Shown piece after piece: positions 8,751-18,186 of a DNA stretch of 64,000 bases (its first letter is position 1; every line of letters begins with the position of its first letter). The notes under the pieces were generated by a model, which saw only the letters and a program-made list of their open reading frames with translations, ran no database searches and was not told the DNA's origin. The stretch is taken from the NCBI RefSeq assembly GCF_019219025.1, contig NZ_JAHUWN010000009.1, positions 147,980 through 211,979 of the forward strand, in the 5' to 3' direction. A program made the translations under genes and the position numbers. Source of the stretch: Bacillus sp. sid0103. Its GTDB lineage: Bacteria > Bacillota > Bacilli > Bacillales_B > DSM-18226.

Positions 8751-10469
8751 CTATCCTCGATTATGTAAAAATTCTAGCAGTTCATGTTTATCTAGGGCAT
8801 TTAGCACAGATGATTTTTTGATCCAGCCCTTTTTGGCTGCGGAAACACCGATTTCCATATGCTTTAAAGTATCCATTTTATGAGCATCTGTATTGATGAG
8901 AATTTTGACCCCCTCGTCCTGTGCTCTTCGTAAATATTCTGCTGCTAGATCAAGCCTGTTTGGATTTGCATTTAGTTCTAATGCCGTATTGGTTTCTTTT
9001 GCAAGTTGGATCAGTAAATCGATGTCGACATCGTATCCTTCGCGCCGGCCTATTTTCCGACCAGTTGGATGGGCAATTAAATCCACATGGGCATTTGTTA
9101 AAGCTGTCTTAAGCCGCTCCATAATTTTTTCCCGTGATTGGGAAAATGCTGAATGAATGGAAGCAATAACAAAATCCATGTCAGCTAGTAACTCATCGTC
9201 ATAGTCCAAGCTGCCATCTGGGAGAATATCCATCTCGACACCCGCTAGAATAAGAAAATCATCGTATTTTTCATTTAGTCTTTTTATTTCTTCTCTTTGT
9301 AATAATAGTCTTTCACGTGTTAGACCATTAGCCACTTTTAAATACTGGGAATGGTCCGTAATCGCCATATACTGATAGCCTCTTGCCCGGCATGCCTCAG
9401 CCATTTGTTCAATTGAATGGGCACCGTCACTCCAGGTGGAATGCATATGAAGATCACCCTTGATATCTATTAACTCTATTAATTCCTCAGCGGAGGTGAA
9501 TGTCTCTACTTCCTTCCCGTCCTCTCTTATTTCCGGAGGAATGAAGGGAAGATCGAAATGCTTGAAAAATTCTTCCTCCGAAGAGAAAGTAAGAATTTCC
9601 CCTGTTTCAATGATTTCCACACCATACTCACTGATCTTTTCACCACGTTCTTTCGCGAGTTGCCTCATCCGAACATTATGTTCTTTTGATCCGGTAAAAT
9701 GGTGCAGGGTTGTGATAAATTCTTCTGGTTTAACGAGACGGAAATCAACCGAAATATCAAAATCATAGGCAAAAACTAAGGATACCTTTGTCTCACCAGC
9801 ACCAATTACTTCTTTAATGTTTGGTAATTGTAATAGCTGTTCCCTTACTAGTTCAGGCTGATTGGTTGCAAGGATAAAATCAAGATCCTTTATCGTTTCT
9901 CTCATTCTCCGTAAGCTGCCAGCACGTGAAAACCGCTGAATATCCCGAAAATCCGCAAGCGTTGCTTCAATCTGCTCTGCAATTGGCAGCATATAAGCTA
10001 ACGGAAGCCGTTCTGGCCGTGTACCCACATTAGCAATTGAACTGAGGATTTTTTCCTCTGTTTTCTTACCAAAACCTGCGAGTGCTTGAACCTTACCTGC
10101 TTCACATGCTGCTTTTAAACTGGTAACATCAACAACCTGTAACTGTTTATAGAGTTTGGCAATTTTCTTACCGCCAAGTCCAGGGAGCTGTAATAATGGG
10201 ATCAGTCCGCTGGGAACCTCCGCCTTTAACTCGGTCAATACTGAGGAAGTTCCGTCTTTTATGTATTCATCTATGACAGCAGCCGTGCCTTTACCGATTC
10301 CAGAAATCGTTGTAAAGTCTTCAATCTCTGTTAGGTCGCGTTCATCGGTTTCCAAGGCATTGGCAGCTTTTCGAAAAGCGGAAACCTTAAAAGGGTTTTC
10401 TCCCTTTAACTCCATATAAATCGCGATGGTTTCTAATAATCGTAATAAATCTTTTTTCGTTACTTCCAT
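8751..10469 (-). CDS. polX: family X DNA polymerase/3'-5' exonuclease PolX
   Basis: 572 aa. The N-terminal polymerase beta-like half has two helix-hairpin-helix regions (ISGIGKGTAAVIDEYI and LPGLGGKKIAKLYKQL), then the nucleotidyltransferase motif GSLRRMRETIKDLDFI (about residues 189-204) carrying the metal aspartates. The C-terminal PHP domain begins at GDLHMHSTWSDGAHS (about 337) and includes ITDHSQYL and NTDAHKMD. Bacterial PolX acts in base-excision repair gap filling. It shares an operon with mutS2 and yshB. Confidence 0.96.
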   Translation of the reverse strand: MEVTKKDLLRLLETIAIYMELKGENPFKVSAFRKAANALETDERDLTEIEDFTTISGIGKGTAAVIDEYIKDGTSSVLTELKAEVPSGLIPLLQLPGLGGKKIAKLYKQLQVVDVTSLKAACEAGKVQALAGFGKKTEEKILSSIANVGTRPERLPLAYMLPIAEQIEATLADFRDIQRFSRAGSLRRMRETIKDLDFILATNQPELVREQLLQLPNIKEVIGAGETKVSLVFAYDFDISVDFRLVKPEEFITTLHHFTGSKEHNVRMRQLAKERGEKISEYGVEIIETGEILTFSSEEEFFKHFDLPFIPPEIREDGKEVETFTSAEELIELIDIKGDLHMHSTWSDGAHSIEQMAEACRARGYQYMAITDHSQYLKVANGLTRERLLLQREEIKRLNEKYDDFLILAGVEMDILPDGSLDYDDELLADMDFVIASIHSAFSQSREKIMERLKTALTNAHVDLIAHPTGRKIGRREGYDVDIDLLIQLAKETNTALELNANPNRLDLAAEYLRRAQDEGVKILINTDAHKMDTLKHMEIGVSAAKKGWIKKSSVLNALDKHELLEFLHNRG

Positions 10470-10543
10470 TAATAAGTCACCTACCTACTGTTTAGCATTT
10501 TCAATTTATCCTACTTTAAGGCATGAATAGAAAAACTTCTCTG

Positions 10544-11098
10544 CTACAGAGAAGTTAAAGCAGCTGAATATTCAATCCACAAACTTTTAATTTGTTGTGA
10601 AAGGATAGGAGTGTGATTCACAATTGCTTTTGACAAAATGGAATGATCCAAAGCATTTTGCATAAATTCAATTGGTACAAGGGCTGAAATATATAATAAA
10701 ATAAAGATAACCAAATACACTTCAACGAAACCTAGAATTCCTCCTGCCCAAACATTAAGCTGCCGGATGACCGGCAAATGGGCAACAAAATCAAGCATGG
10801 AACCAATAATTTGTAATAACACTTTTACCGCAAAAAAGATAATGACAAAGGCAATTGCACGGTAGAAGGCGGTTTCCATATTACTGCTTTCAGTAAGTAT
10901 TTTTAATGATGTCACATTTCCAAAGTTCGGATATGGAATCCATAGAGTTAATTTTGGAGCCAACTGTTCGTAGTATGAATTTGCTGCCACATATGCAATA
11001 ATAAAACCTATTAAATGAACAATTTGCAGAATAAAGCCTCTTTTAAGGCCTACAAAGAATCCAATAATTAAAAAAATAATAATTGCTAAATCCAACAT
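10544..11098 (-). CDS. yshB: CvpA family membrane protein YshB
   Basis: 184 aa with four to five hydrophobic segments. The opening MLDLAIIIFLIIGFFVGLKR is the CvpA signature. CvpA proteins are linked to colicin V production and envelope or purine phenotypes in other bacteria; the molecular role here is unknown. The ATG follows AAAAGGAC 5 nt after the zapA stop, implying translational coupling. Confidence 0.9.
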   Translation of the reverse strand: MLDLAIIIFLIIGFFVGLKRGFILQIVHLIGFIIAYVAANSYYEQLAPKLTLWIPYPNFGNVTSLKILTESSNMETAFYRAIAFVIIFFAVKVLLQIIGSMLDFVAHLPVIRQLNVWAGGILGFVEVYLVIFILLYISALVPIEFMQNALDHSILSKAIVNHTPILSQQIKSLWIEYSAALTSL

Positions 11099-11103
11099 GA
11101 TAT

Positions 11104-11364
11104 TTAGTCCTTTTCCTTTAGTATTTCTGTTTGAAGTCGATCTAAATGGTCTTTCATTTTAAGATAATCATTGACTGCATTTACAGCTGTTAAAACGGCG
11201 AGTTTAGTTGCGTCTAAATTTGGATTCTTAAAACTGATTTCGCGCATTTTATTGTCAACTAATGAAGCCACATGCCGGATGTGACTTGGACTTTCGGAAC
11301 CCATAATAACGTATTGCTGTCCGTAAATATCTACGGTTGTTCTATTTTTTTGATTATTCGACAA
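11104..11364 (-). CDS. zapA: cell division protein ZapA
   Basis: Activator that bundles FtsZ at the division site, 86 aa. I choose TTG at 11364 (MSNNQKNRTT). The upstream ATG lies only 1 nt after GGAGG, whereas the TTG has 7-nt spacing and aligns with the B. subtilis N-terminus. The core TTVDIYGQQYVIMG is followed by a C-terminal coiled coil (NAVNDYLKMKDHLDRLQTEI). First gene of the zapA-yshB-polX-mutS2 operon, divergent from rnhC. Confidence 0.93.
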   Translation of the reverse strand: MSNNQKNRTTVDIYGQQYVIMGSESPSHIRHVASLVDNKMREISFKNPNLDATKLAVLTAVNAVNDYLKMKDHLDRLQTEILKEKD

Positions 11365-11472
11365 CGTCATGCCTCCATTCAGAGAATCCTACTCTATATC
11401 ATAACATGAACCGTTATCTGTGGAAAAGTTAAAGCGTATTTTATATTAATTTAGAAATGTGGTGGTTGTAGT

Positions 11473-12423
11473 ATGGGAAATGTTGTATTGAATCTGGAAA
11501 TGAATAAAATAATGGAAATGAGGGGCTACTACGGGAAAAATTTAATAGATAAAAACATTCCAGGAAGTGTGTTTGCCGCGAAAACGTCAGCCTGTATGAT
11601 CACAGCTTATAAATCAGGCAAAGTATTATTTCAAGGGAACGATAGTGAAAGAGAGGCCAGTAAATGGGGCAGTGCAACCGTGTCCCCGAACAAGCATGCC
11701 TCTTCTTCTAAACCGAAGTCAACAGCAAAAGGCGATCTGCCTATTGGCATTAGTCAAATGTCAGTAATTGGTTCAGATGAAGTCGGTACGGGAGACTTTT
11801 TTGGACCGATTACGGTCGTAGCAGCTTACGTAAAAAAAGAGAATATTCCTTTGTTGAAAGAATTAGGGGTCCGGGATTCGAAGGATTTAAACGATGAAAA
11901 GATTATTGCGATTGCAAAGGTCATTAAAGATATTATTCCCTTCAGTTTGATGACATTAAAAAACGAAAAGTATAATCAGGTCCAACAATCAGGAATGTCG
12001 CAAGGAAAAATGAAAGCTATCTTACATAACCAAGCCATCTTAAATGTTTTAGACAAAATTGCTCCTGAGAAACCGGAAGCGATTCTTATCGATCAGTTTG
12101 TTCAAGGCAGCACCTATTTTCAGCATATTAAAGGCCAAAAAGCGGTGGCCAAGGAAAATGTTTATTTTAGTACGAAAGCAGAAGGCATTCATTTGGCAGT
12201 TGCTGCAGCAAGTATTCTTGCCCGATATGCCTTTATCCAATATATAGATAAACTAAGCGAGTCTGCCGGATTTAAGATTCCAAAAGGTGCCGGGGCACAG
12301 GTAGACGTGGCTGCAGCAAAGCTGATCATGAGCAAAGGACGTGACATCCTTCCGTCTTTTGTAAAGCTCCATTTTGCCAATACCGACAAAGCAATGGCCC
12401 TTGTTAATAAAAAACGAAATTGA
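11473..12423 (+). CDS. rnhC: ribonuclease HIII
   Basis: Cleaves the RNA strand of RNA:DNA hybrids; 316 aa. The N-terminal TBP-like substrate-binding domain spans about residues 1-85. The catalytic domain starts at SVIGSDEVGTGDFFGP (about 98), carrying the acidic DE pair of RNase HIII. Further catalytic regions are RDSKDLND and EAILIDQFVQG. The ribosome site is weak (GGTGGTTG). Divergent position from zapA matches B. subtilis. Confidence 0.95.
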   Translation: MGNVVLNLEMNKIMEMRGYYGKNLIDKNIPGSVFAAKTSACMITAYKSGKVLFQGNDSEREASKWGSATVSPNKHASSSKPKSTAKGDLPIGISQMSVIGSDEVGTGDFFGPITVVAAYVKKENIPLLKELGVRDSKDLNDEKIIAIAKVIKDIIPFSLMTLKNEKYNQVQQSGMSQGKMKAILHNQAILNVLDKIAPEKPEAILIDQFVQGSTYFQHIKGQKAVAKENVYFSTKAEGIHLAVAAASILARYAFIQYIDKLSESAGFKIPKGAGAQVDVAAAKLIMSKGRDILPSFVKLHFANTDKAMALVNKKRN

Positions 12424-12484
12424 AAGGTTTTTTTGGGCTTTTGCGAATAGATATATATAAACAATGTTTGGAGGGGTTTTCTGA

Positions 12485-12775
12485 GTGGCCAATCGACTAA
12501 GTGAAGAAGAGATTACTACCGCAGTTGCCGGATTAACAGGCTGGAAATTGGACGGAAAATTTATTGTGAAAAAGTACCGCTTTCGTGAGTTTTTACAGGG
12601 CGTGGCGTTCGTAAATGTCATTGCCCAGCTTTCAGAGGAAAAAAATCATCACCCCTTCATTGCGATTGACTATAAACTAGTGACACTTAGACTAACCTCG
12701 TGGAACGCCGGAGGATTAACCGATTTAGATATCACATTAGCGAAGAACTATGACTCCATCTATGAAAAAATATAA
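12485..12775 (+). CDS. 4a-hydroxytetrahydrobiopterin dehydratase (pterin-4a-carbinolamine dehydratase)
   Basis: 96 aa, full length for the PCD/DCoH family. It dehydrates 4a-hydroxytetrahydropterin to regenerate pterin cofactor. The active-site histidines are in SEEKNHHPFIAIDY (about residues 54-67), followed by the conserved SWNAGGLTDLDI. The start is GTG with GGAGGGG 8 nt upstream. It is 61 bp after rnhC and probably co-transcribed. No phenylalanine hydroxylase is in the window, so a pterin or molybdopterin link is only inferred. Confidence 0.93.
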   Translation: MANRLSEEEITTAVAGLTGWKLDGKFIVKKYRFREFLQGVAFVNVIAQLSEEKNHHPFIAIDYKLVTLRLTSWNAGGLTDLDITLAKNYDSIYEKI

Positions 12776-12790
12776 AAGTGATTGAAAATG

Positions 12791-12826
12791 AAAGAGGATG
12801 TCGCAGTTATCGACATCCTCTTTTTG
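12791..12826 (+). terminator. rnhC/PCD terminator
   Basis: Perfect 10-bp stem GAGGATGTCG (12794-12803)/CGACATCCTC (12811-12820) followed by TTTTTG. Confidence 0.9.
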
Positions 12827-12982
12827 AATTTTAATAGTAAATAGGCAAGATTTATCGAAAAAATCGACTATGTTCTTAAAAAATAGAAATTGGTGTCATT
12901 GAAAGAATTAATTACACGCAAGGACAAGTACTTTGAACTAACCATCTAGTAATTAATCATACGTGAAGCGGATATAAGACTG

Positions 12983-13068
12983 TTTATTTGCGAATAAATC
13001 GTGCGGATTCGACGGTTTTATTTGCGCATTAAACGCTTTTATTTGCGGATTAAACGCTTTTATTTGCG
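12983..13068 (+). repeat. period-21 repeat array, 3' side of the NERD gene
   Basis: TTTATTTGCG occurs four times, at 12983, 13017, 13038 and 13059; the last three are spaced exactly 21 bp and share GGATTAAACGC-type spacers. The rest of the 12827-13090 gap holds no gene. A loose inverted repeat (ATTAATTAC near 12908 and GTAATTAAT near 12950) is also present. Confidence 0.8.
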
Positions 13069-13090
13069 GATTGAATTTTGAGGCATAATT

Positions 13091-14062
13091 TCATGGAAAA
13101 TTAATTAGAAAATAAGTTCGCTGCTTTTTTGTTCCAGTACTTTTGAGATTCTCGGAACGCAACATTCTACCTGCTATATTAATTGAATCAAGATGGGTAA
13201 ATTCTCGAAACTGTTGGTTGGTAATTTTTAAATCAATCAATAAAAAGTAATCCCTCAGGGCATTTATATGTGCATCTTTTGAAAATTTGTCGCAAGAAGG
13301 ACAATACCATTTCTGTTTTTTACGAACAAGTGGTAAGAAGTTACAGTCAGGGCAACAGACACCGCTTAATAAATCCGCTTTGTTAATTCCGTACTTTTTC
13401 AAAATATTGCTTGTTGGTATCTTATTCATCTTTACGAGGAGGCGGCCCAGTTTTCGGAGGTCTTTGGCATGAAGGAGTGGATTAGAATATAGTTTTTCAA
13501 AAAACTGAATTTTATTAAGGAATACATCTGACTTACATACTCGCGGTTTCACTTTATGAGTATTTTTTCCGGTTATGACATATGAAGCATAGTTATTGCT
13601 TAGGACTACTATGTAATCAATTGGAACTGGAGGAAATTTATGTTCTGCCATCAGTTTCTCTAGATACTTTTTATGCCTTTCACTCTGAGCAATTGGATCG
13701 GGGTAGCCTTTTTCCTTGTCGTTGTTTATTTGGATAAACTGTTCATTTTCTGTATCAAATATTAATTTACCAGCCATATTTTTCACTTCAACAATTAGGA
13801 CGAATTCTGGCGTGAGGAGAAGGGTGTCAATTTGGCAGTTGTAGTCACCATCGGGTAGGTTTAAATCGTGGAGGATCATATATTTATCAATTGGCAGGAG
13901 ACGTAAATAATAATCAAGACTTACTTCACCTTTGTATCCAGCCTGCCTCCTCCCAAGTTCCTCTAACATTTGCTGGTACTTGGGGTAATTTAAAGGGAGT
14001 CGCCGGCATAATGCCTCTAAAATAAGAATTACTAATGGAGTTGTTCTTTCTTTTATAACCAA
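13091..14062 (-). CDS. NERD-domain protein with C-terminal zinc ribbon
   Basis: 323 aa from TTG at 14062, chosen because AAAGGAG lies 8 nt upstream and the resulting N-terminus (MVIKERTTPLVILILEAL) is typical of Bacillus NERD proteins. The NERD (nuclease-related) domain covers about residues 40-155 and shows GYKGEVSLDYYL, LLLTPEFVLIVEVKNMAG (a PD-(D/E)XK-like E-x-K strand) and QSERHKKYL. A zinc ribbon of two Cys pairs (CCPDC, then CPSC) follows at about 228-252. The substrate is unknown; a nucleic-acid role is inferred. It is monocistronic, inserted between core genes, and bracketed by period-21 repeats, which suggests an acquired accessory gene. Confidence 0.85.
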   Translation of the reverse strand: MVIKERTTPLVILILEALCRRLPLNYPKYQQMLEELGRRQAGYKGEVSLDYYLRLLPIDKYMILHDLNLPDGDYNCQIDTLLLTPEFVLIVEVKNMAGKLIFDTENEQFIQINNDKEKGYPDPIAQSERHKKYLEKLMAEHKFPPVPIDYIVVLSNNYASYVITGKNTHKVKPRVCKSDVFLNKIQFFEKLYSNPLLHAKDLRKLGRLLVKMNKIPTSNILKKYGINKADLLSGVCCPDCNFLPLVRKKQKWYCPSCDKFSKDAHINALRDYFLLIDLKITNQQFREFTHLDSINIAGRMLRSENLKSTGTKKQRTYFLINFP

Positions 14063-14162
14063 TTTTTTCACTCCTTTCATTTTTAATAAAATAATTCTGA
14101 TTGATACTTGAAATCCCTGCCGAATTTTAGCGGAATTTGTTAATAATATTTGTCTATTTATT

Positions 14163-14213
14163 TTTATCAGCGCTACGGGACCATTTATCAGCGAAAAATT
14201 CAATTTATCAGCG
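14163..14213 (+). repeat. period-20/21 repeat array, 5' side of the NERD gene
   Basis: TTTATCAGCG occurs at 14163, 14184 and 14204, with spacings of 21 and 20 bp. It resembles the TTTATTTGCG array on the other side of the gene, in the same orientation. Confidence 0.8.
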
Positions 14214-14230
14214 AAGCGGAAATTCCACTC

Positions 14231-14271
14231 AAAAAAAAAGCTAGCCCCGAAATCTATCTTCGAGCTAGCTT
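14231..14271 (-). terminator. pheST terminator
   Basis: Stem AAGCTAGC/GCTAGCTT with an inner CGAA/TTCG extension, followed on the minus strand by nine T residues. Confidence 0.88.
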
Positions 14272-14278
14272 CTATTAA

Positions 14279-16693
14279 TTAACCTCTCAGTACCGCGCCT
14301 GTTTTTTCCTCCAACGCTTCAAGCACTCGGTTATGAACCTTCGTTACTTCTTCATCCGTTAACGTACGTTCAGGATCAACATATTTAAGTGAGAACGCAA
14401 TCGACTTTTTACCGTCCTCCATTTTGTCTCCCTCATATAAATCAAACACTTCCGCTTCCTTCAATAGTGGTGCCCCTGCTGTTACGATAATATCTTTTAG
14501 GGTGCCTGACACCGTTTCTCTGTTTACCACAAGGGCAATGTCTCTTGTAATGGAAGGGAAGCGTGGGATGGCTTCATATTGTAATGCTGGTGTTTCTGCT
14601 TCCAGTACTGCTTTCAATGAAAGTTCGAATACATAGGTATCTTTTAAGTCGAGTTCTTTTTGGACAGTTGGGTGGACTTGACCGATAAAGCCGATTTTCT
14701 CACCATTTAGGAGTAATTCTGCTGTACGGCCAGGGTGCATTCCATCTACTTGTGCTTGAACAAATTGAACCTGTTCTAACAGTCCAAGTTTTGCAAACAT
14801 TCCTTCTAGGATTCCTTTGATCACGAAGAAATCAACTGCTTTCTTCTCTCCTTGCCAAGGATGACTTGACCAAAGCCCTGTGATGGCTGCTGCTAAATGT
14901 TCTTTTTCCAATGGTAGAGCGTCTGTGCCATTTGCTAAGAATACAGCACCAGTTTCATACACACCTAAGCTATCGTTTTGGCGAGCACTGTTGTATTTTA
15001 ATACTTCTAAAAGCTGTGGCATGATGCTTAAACGCAGGATGCTGCGTTCTTCACTCATCGGCATTGAAAGACGGATGGTGTCTCGCTTTTCAAGTGCGAA
15101 TTGGGTTGCCTTTTCCTCGCTAGTAAGAGAATAGGTCACTGCTTGATACAGGCCAGCTCCTTCAAGGTATTGACGAACCACTCGACGCTTCTTCTGGTAC
15201 TCAGACAATCTTCCAGGTGTGGTTGAACCAATTGGTAATGTTTTTGGGATATTGTCGTAACCGTAAAGACGAGCAACTTCCTCTAGTAAATCTTCTTCAA
15301 TTTTTATATCGCCGCGGCGTGTTGGTGCCGTAACGGTGATGGTATCCTCTTCGATGCTAACAGCAAATTGGAGACGATCAAAAATTTCTTTCACATCGTT
15401 CATGACAAGATCTGTACCAATGACACGATTGATTTTTTCTAAAGTAATGGAAACAACTGCTGGCTCAACGGTTAGTGTGTCCGCTTCAGCTGCGCCCTCT
15501 AATACTTCACCGCCAGCGTACTTTGCCATCAAGTATGCTGCACGCTCTCCTGCGGCACGAACACGATTTGGATCGACACCTTTCTCAAAACGAGCACTCG
15601 CTTCACTTCTTAAACCATGGTCTTTGGAAGCTTTTCGGACTGTTGCCCCGTTAAAATAAGCAGATTCAAGTAATACAGTGGTTGTATCTGACGTTACCTC
15701 TGAATTGGCTCCCCCCATTACACCGGCAAGGGCAACTGGTTCTGTTCCATTTGTGATAACGAGGTGGTCTGATGTAAGTGTCCGTTCTGTATCATCAAGT
15801 GTAACGAATTTCTCACCATCAGCCGCACGACGGACAAGGATTTCTTTTGAACCTAGGCGGTCAAAATCAAACGCATGAAGCGGCTGACCGTATTCAAGCA
15901 GAATATAGTTGGTAATATCAACAACATTATTATGAGGACGAATTCCAGCTGACATTAAGCGTGTTTGCATCCAGAGTGGAGATGGTCCGATTTTTACATT
16001 TTTAACGATTTTTGCTACATATAATGGGTTATCTTCTTTAGCCTCCACCACGATTTTTACATAATCAGAAGCTTTTTCAGTTGTAGACTGAAGGTGAGTT
16101 TCAGGAAGTTTCACGTCTCGTCCAAGGATCGCCGCTACTTCATAGGCCACACCAAGCATGCTTAAACAATCAGCGCGGTTTGGGGTCAAACTTAGCTCAA
16201 GAATTTCATCATCTCGATTTAACATGCTAATCGCATCGACGCCCACTTCAGTATCTGCTGGAAAAACAAAGATTCCCTCGGAATACTCTTTCGGGACCAC
16301 TTTCCCTTCGATCCCTAGCTCTGTAAGCGAACAAATCATACCGTTTGATTCTTCGCCGCGTAGTTTCGCGCGTTTTATTTTAAAATTACCTGGCAGAACA
16401 GCCCCTACTGTTGCTACGGCAACTTTTTGCCCTTGTGCTACATTTGGAGCACCGCAAATGATTTGTACTGGTTGTTCCCCGCCTACATCAACAAGACACT
16501 TGCTTAATTTATCAGCATTTGGGTGCTGCTCACGTTCAAGGACATGACCAACTACTACACCTTGAATCCCATCATTAAGGATTTCGACTCCCTCAACCTC
16601 AATACCGCTTTTTGTAATTTTTTCAGCTAACTCTGCTGCTGTTACTCCAGTTAAATCGATATAGTCCTGGAGCCATTTATATGAAACGAACAT
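14279..16693 (-). CDS. pheT: phenylalanyl-tRNA synthetase beta subunit
   Basis: 804 aa, the bacterial length. Order seen: N-terminal EMAP-like tRNA-binding domain (about 40-150, [17 protein letters not shown] and [14 protein letters not shown]), B3/B4 editing domain (about 210-400), B5 domain (about 405-475), catalytic-like core, and C-terminal anticodon-binding FDX-ACB domain (from [16 protein letters not shown], about 712). It forms the alpha2-beta2 enzyme with PheS. The codons for VSGT (bases 14501-14513) contain a 13-bp palindrome also found in the pheS leader. Confidence 0.98.
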   Translation of the reverse strand: MFVSYKWLQDYIDLTGVTAAELAEKITKSGIEVEGVEILNDGIQGVVVGHVLEREQHPNADKLSKCLVDVGGEQPVQIICGAPNVAQGQKVAVATVGAVLPGNFKIKRAKLRGEESNGMICSLTELGIEGKVVPKEYSEGIFVFPADTEVGVDAISMLNRDDEILELSLTPNRADCLSMLGVAYEVAAILGRDVKLPETHLQSTTEKASDYVKIVVEAKEDNPLYVAKIVKNVKIGPSPLWMQTRLMSAGIRPHNNVVDITNYILLEYGQPLHAFDFDRLGSKEILVRRAADGEKFVTLDDTERTLTSDHLVITNGTEPVALAGVMGGANSEVTSDTTTVLLESAYFNGATVRKASKDHGLRSEASARFEKGVDPNRVRAAGERAAYLMAKYAGGEVLEGAAEADTLTVEPAVVSITLEKINRVIGTDLVMNDVKEIFDRLQFAVSIEEDTITVTAPTRRGDIKIEEDLLEEVARLYGYDNIPKTLPIGSTTPGRLSEYQKKRRVVRQYLEGAGLYQAVTYSLTSEEKATQFALEKRDTIRLSMPMSEERSILRLSIMPQLLEVLKYNSARQNDSLGVYETGAVFLANGTDALPLEKEHLAAAITGLWSSHPWQGEKKAVDFFVIKGILEGMFAKLGLLEQVQFVQAQVDGMHPGRTAELLLNGEKIGFIGQVHPTVQKELDLKDTYVFELSLKAVLEAETPALQYEAIPRFPSITRDIALVVNRETVSGTLKDIIVTAGAPLLKEAEVFDLYEGDKMEDGKKSIAFSLKYVDPERTLTDEEVTKVHNRVLEALEEKTGAVLRG
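14501..14513. repeat. 13-bp palindrome copy 1 (inside pheT)
   Basis: GGTGCCTGACACC, a near-perfect palindrome, is repeated at 17806-17818 between the pheS T-box terminator and the pheS ribosome site. Confidence 0.7.
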
Positions 16694-16743
16694 GTCGTCA
16701 TCCTCCTTTATTTATTCAACCTCAACAAGTTGAAGCATCAAGT

Positions 16744-17781
16744 TTACTCGTGTTTGGAAAATTGTTTTAAGAAACGAACATCATTTGTATAGAAATGTCT
16801 GATATCATCGACTCCGTACTTTAACATCGCAATCCGCTCTGGTCCCATACCGAAGGCAAAGCCAGTGTATTTTTTAGAATCGTATCCGGCCATTTCAAGA
16901 ACATTCGGATGAACCATTCCTGCTCCGAGAATTTCGATCCAGCCGGTGCGCTTACAAACACTGCAGCCATGGCCGCCACAAATTTTACAAGAAATATCCA
17001 TTTCAACAGACGGTTCTGTAAATGGGAAAAAGCTAGGGCGTAAACGAATTTCACGATCTTCCCCGAACATTTTTTTCGCAAAAACTTCTAATGTTCCTTT
17101 AAGGTCACTCATACGAATGTTTTCGCCTACAACAAGTCCTTCGATTTGCATAAATTGATGAGAGTGTGTCGCATCATCATTATCACGGCGGTACACTTTA
17201 CCTGGGCAAATAATTTTAATTGGCCCTTTGCCTTGGTTCTTTTCCATCGTCCGTGCTTGAACTGGAGATGTATGGGTACGAAGAAGGATTTCCTCTGTGA
17301 TATAGAACGAGTCCTGCATATCGCGTGCTGGGTGTCCTTTCGGCAAATTAAGTGCTTCGAAGTTATAATAATCCTGCTCTACTTCAGGACCTTCTGCTAC
17401 TTGATAACCCATGCCAATAAATAAATCTTCAATTTCTTCGATGATTTTTGTAAGCGGATGATGATTTCCAACCTTTACCGGGCGGCCTGGAAGGGTTACA
17501 TCGATGCTTTCAGAAGCTAGTTTTTCAAGGACCGCTGCCTCTTCTAACCCCTTCTGTTTTGCTTCCATTTTTACAGCAATCGCTTCACGGACCTCATTTG
17601 CTAATGCCCCCATAACTGGACGCTCTTCAGCAGAAAGTTTTCCCATTCCGCGCAGAACTTCGGTAATTGGACCCTTTTTTCCTAGGTAGGCAACACGGAT
17701 GTCATTTAATTCTTTTAAGCTTACGGACTGTTCAATTTTTTGAATAGCCTCTTCCTGCAATTCCTTTAAACGTTCTTGCAT
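16744..17781 (-). CDS. pheS: phenylalanyl-tRNA synthetase alpha subunit
   Basis: Class II catalytic subunit, 345 aa. The N-terminal coiled-coil arm spans about 1-90. Motif 2 lies around [16 protein letters not shown] and motif 3 around [17 protein letters not shown] Cys cluster ([17 protein letters not shown]) is also visible. The ATG has AAGGAGG 8 nt upstream. It is co-transcribed with pheT (50 bp apart) and controlled by the upstream T-box. Confidence 0.98.
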   Translation of the reverse strand: MQERLKELQEEAIQKIEQSVSLKELNDIRVAYLGKKGPITEVLRGMGKLSAEERPVMGALANEVREAIAVKMEAKQKGLEEAAVLEKLASESIDVTLPGRPVKVGNHHPLTKIIEEIEDLFIGMGYQVAEGPEVEQDYYNFEALNLPKGHPARDMQDSFYITEEILLRTHTSPVQARTMEKNQGKGPIKIICPGKVYRRDNDDATHSHQFMQIEGLVVGENIRMSDLKGTLEVFAKKMFGEDREIRLRPSFFPFTEPSVEMDISCKICGGHGCSVCKRTGWIEILGAGMVHPNVLEMAGYDSKKYTGFAFGMGPERIAMLKYGVDDIRHFYTNDVRFLKQFSKHE

Positions 17782-17805
17782 GTCAATTCCTCCTTAATAG
17801 TTATC

Positions 17806-17818
17806 GGTGTCAGGCACC
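17806..17818. repeat. 13-bp palindrome copy 2 (pheS leader)
   Basis: GGTGTCAGGCACC, the reverse complement of the copy inside pheT, located between the T-box terminator and the pheS Shine-Dalgarno. Confidence 0.7.
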
Positions 17819-17821
17819 GGA

Positions 17822-18125
17822 AAAAACAAAAAAACCCCATCCCTGGAAAGGGACGAGGTTTATAGTTCGCGGTACCACCCTTGTAAACACGTTATGTAAA
17901 AACATTGTGTTCGCTTCATTCGGATAACGGCTTATGCCGGTGCATCTTTACACGAAAGCGGAAGCTGGACAGTAATCTACTATCAAGCTATTGCTTATTA
18001 TTGTGGTCCCGATGCCAACTCAGGAGGTGAACTTCTCTTAATATCGCCATAAAAGTGCTTTCAGTCGCGGCACTTTCTCCCTAAATGGTTCTAAAAAAGA
18101 TACTTTTCTCCGTCATCGTTATTAA
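17822..18125 (-). promoter_or_regulatory. T-box leader of pheST
   Basis: The T-box core GGGTGGTACCGCG (RNA sense) is the complement of 17868-17880. It is followed by a Rho-independent terminator with stem about 17832-17862 and a T-run. The upstream part forms the Stem I region; a UUC codon in the context AAGTTCACC (around 18030) is a plausible Phe specifier. Uncharged tRNA-Phe would favour the antiterminator. Confidence 0.92.
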
Positions 18126-18144
18126 ATATTTCATATTGTTCATT

Positions 18145-18174
18145 ATTATATATTATTTTTCCTCATAAGGTCAA
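18145..18174 (-). promoter_or_regulatory. pheST promoter
   Basis: -35 TTGACC (complement of 18169-18174) and -10 TATAAT (complement of 18145-18150), spacer 18, just upstream of the T-box leader. Confidence 0.75.
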
Positions 18175-18186
18175 ACTAGTTTTCGC

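Noticed and set aside
12253..12621. A 122-codon minus-strand frame across the rnhC-PCD junction
   Set aside because: It is antisense to two clear genes, with no ribosome site.
12983..13068. CRISPR-like array next to the NERD gene
   Set aside because: The repeat is 10 bp and the spacers 11 bp and partly conserved; far too short for CRISPR.
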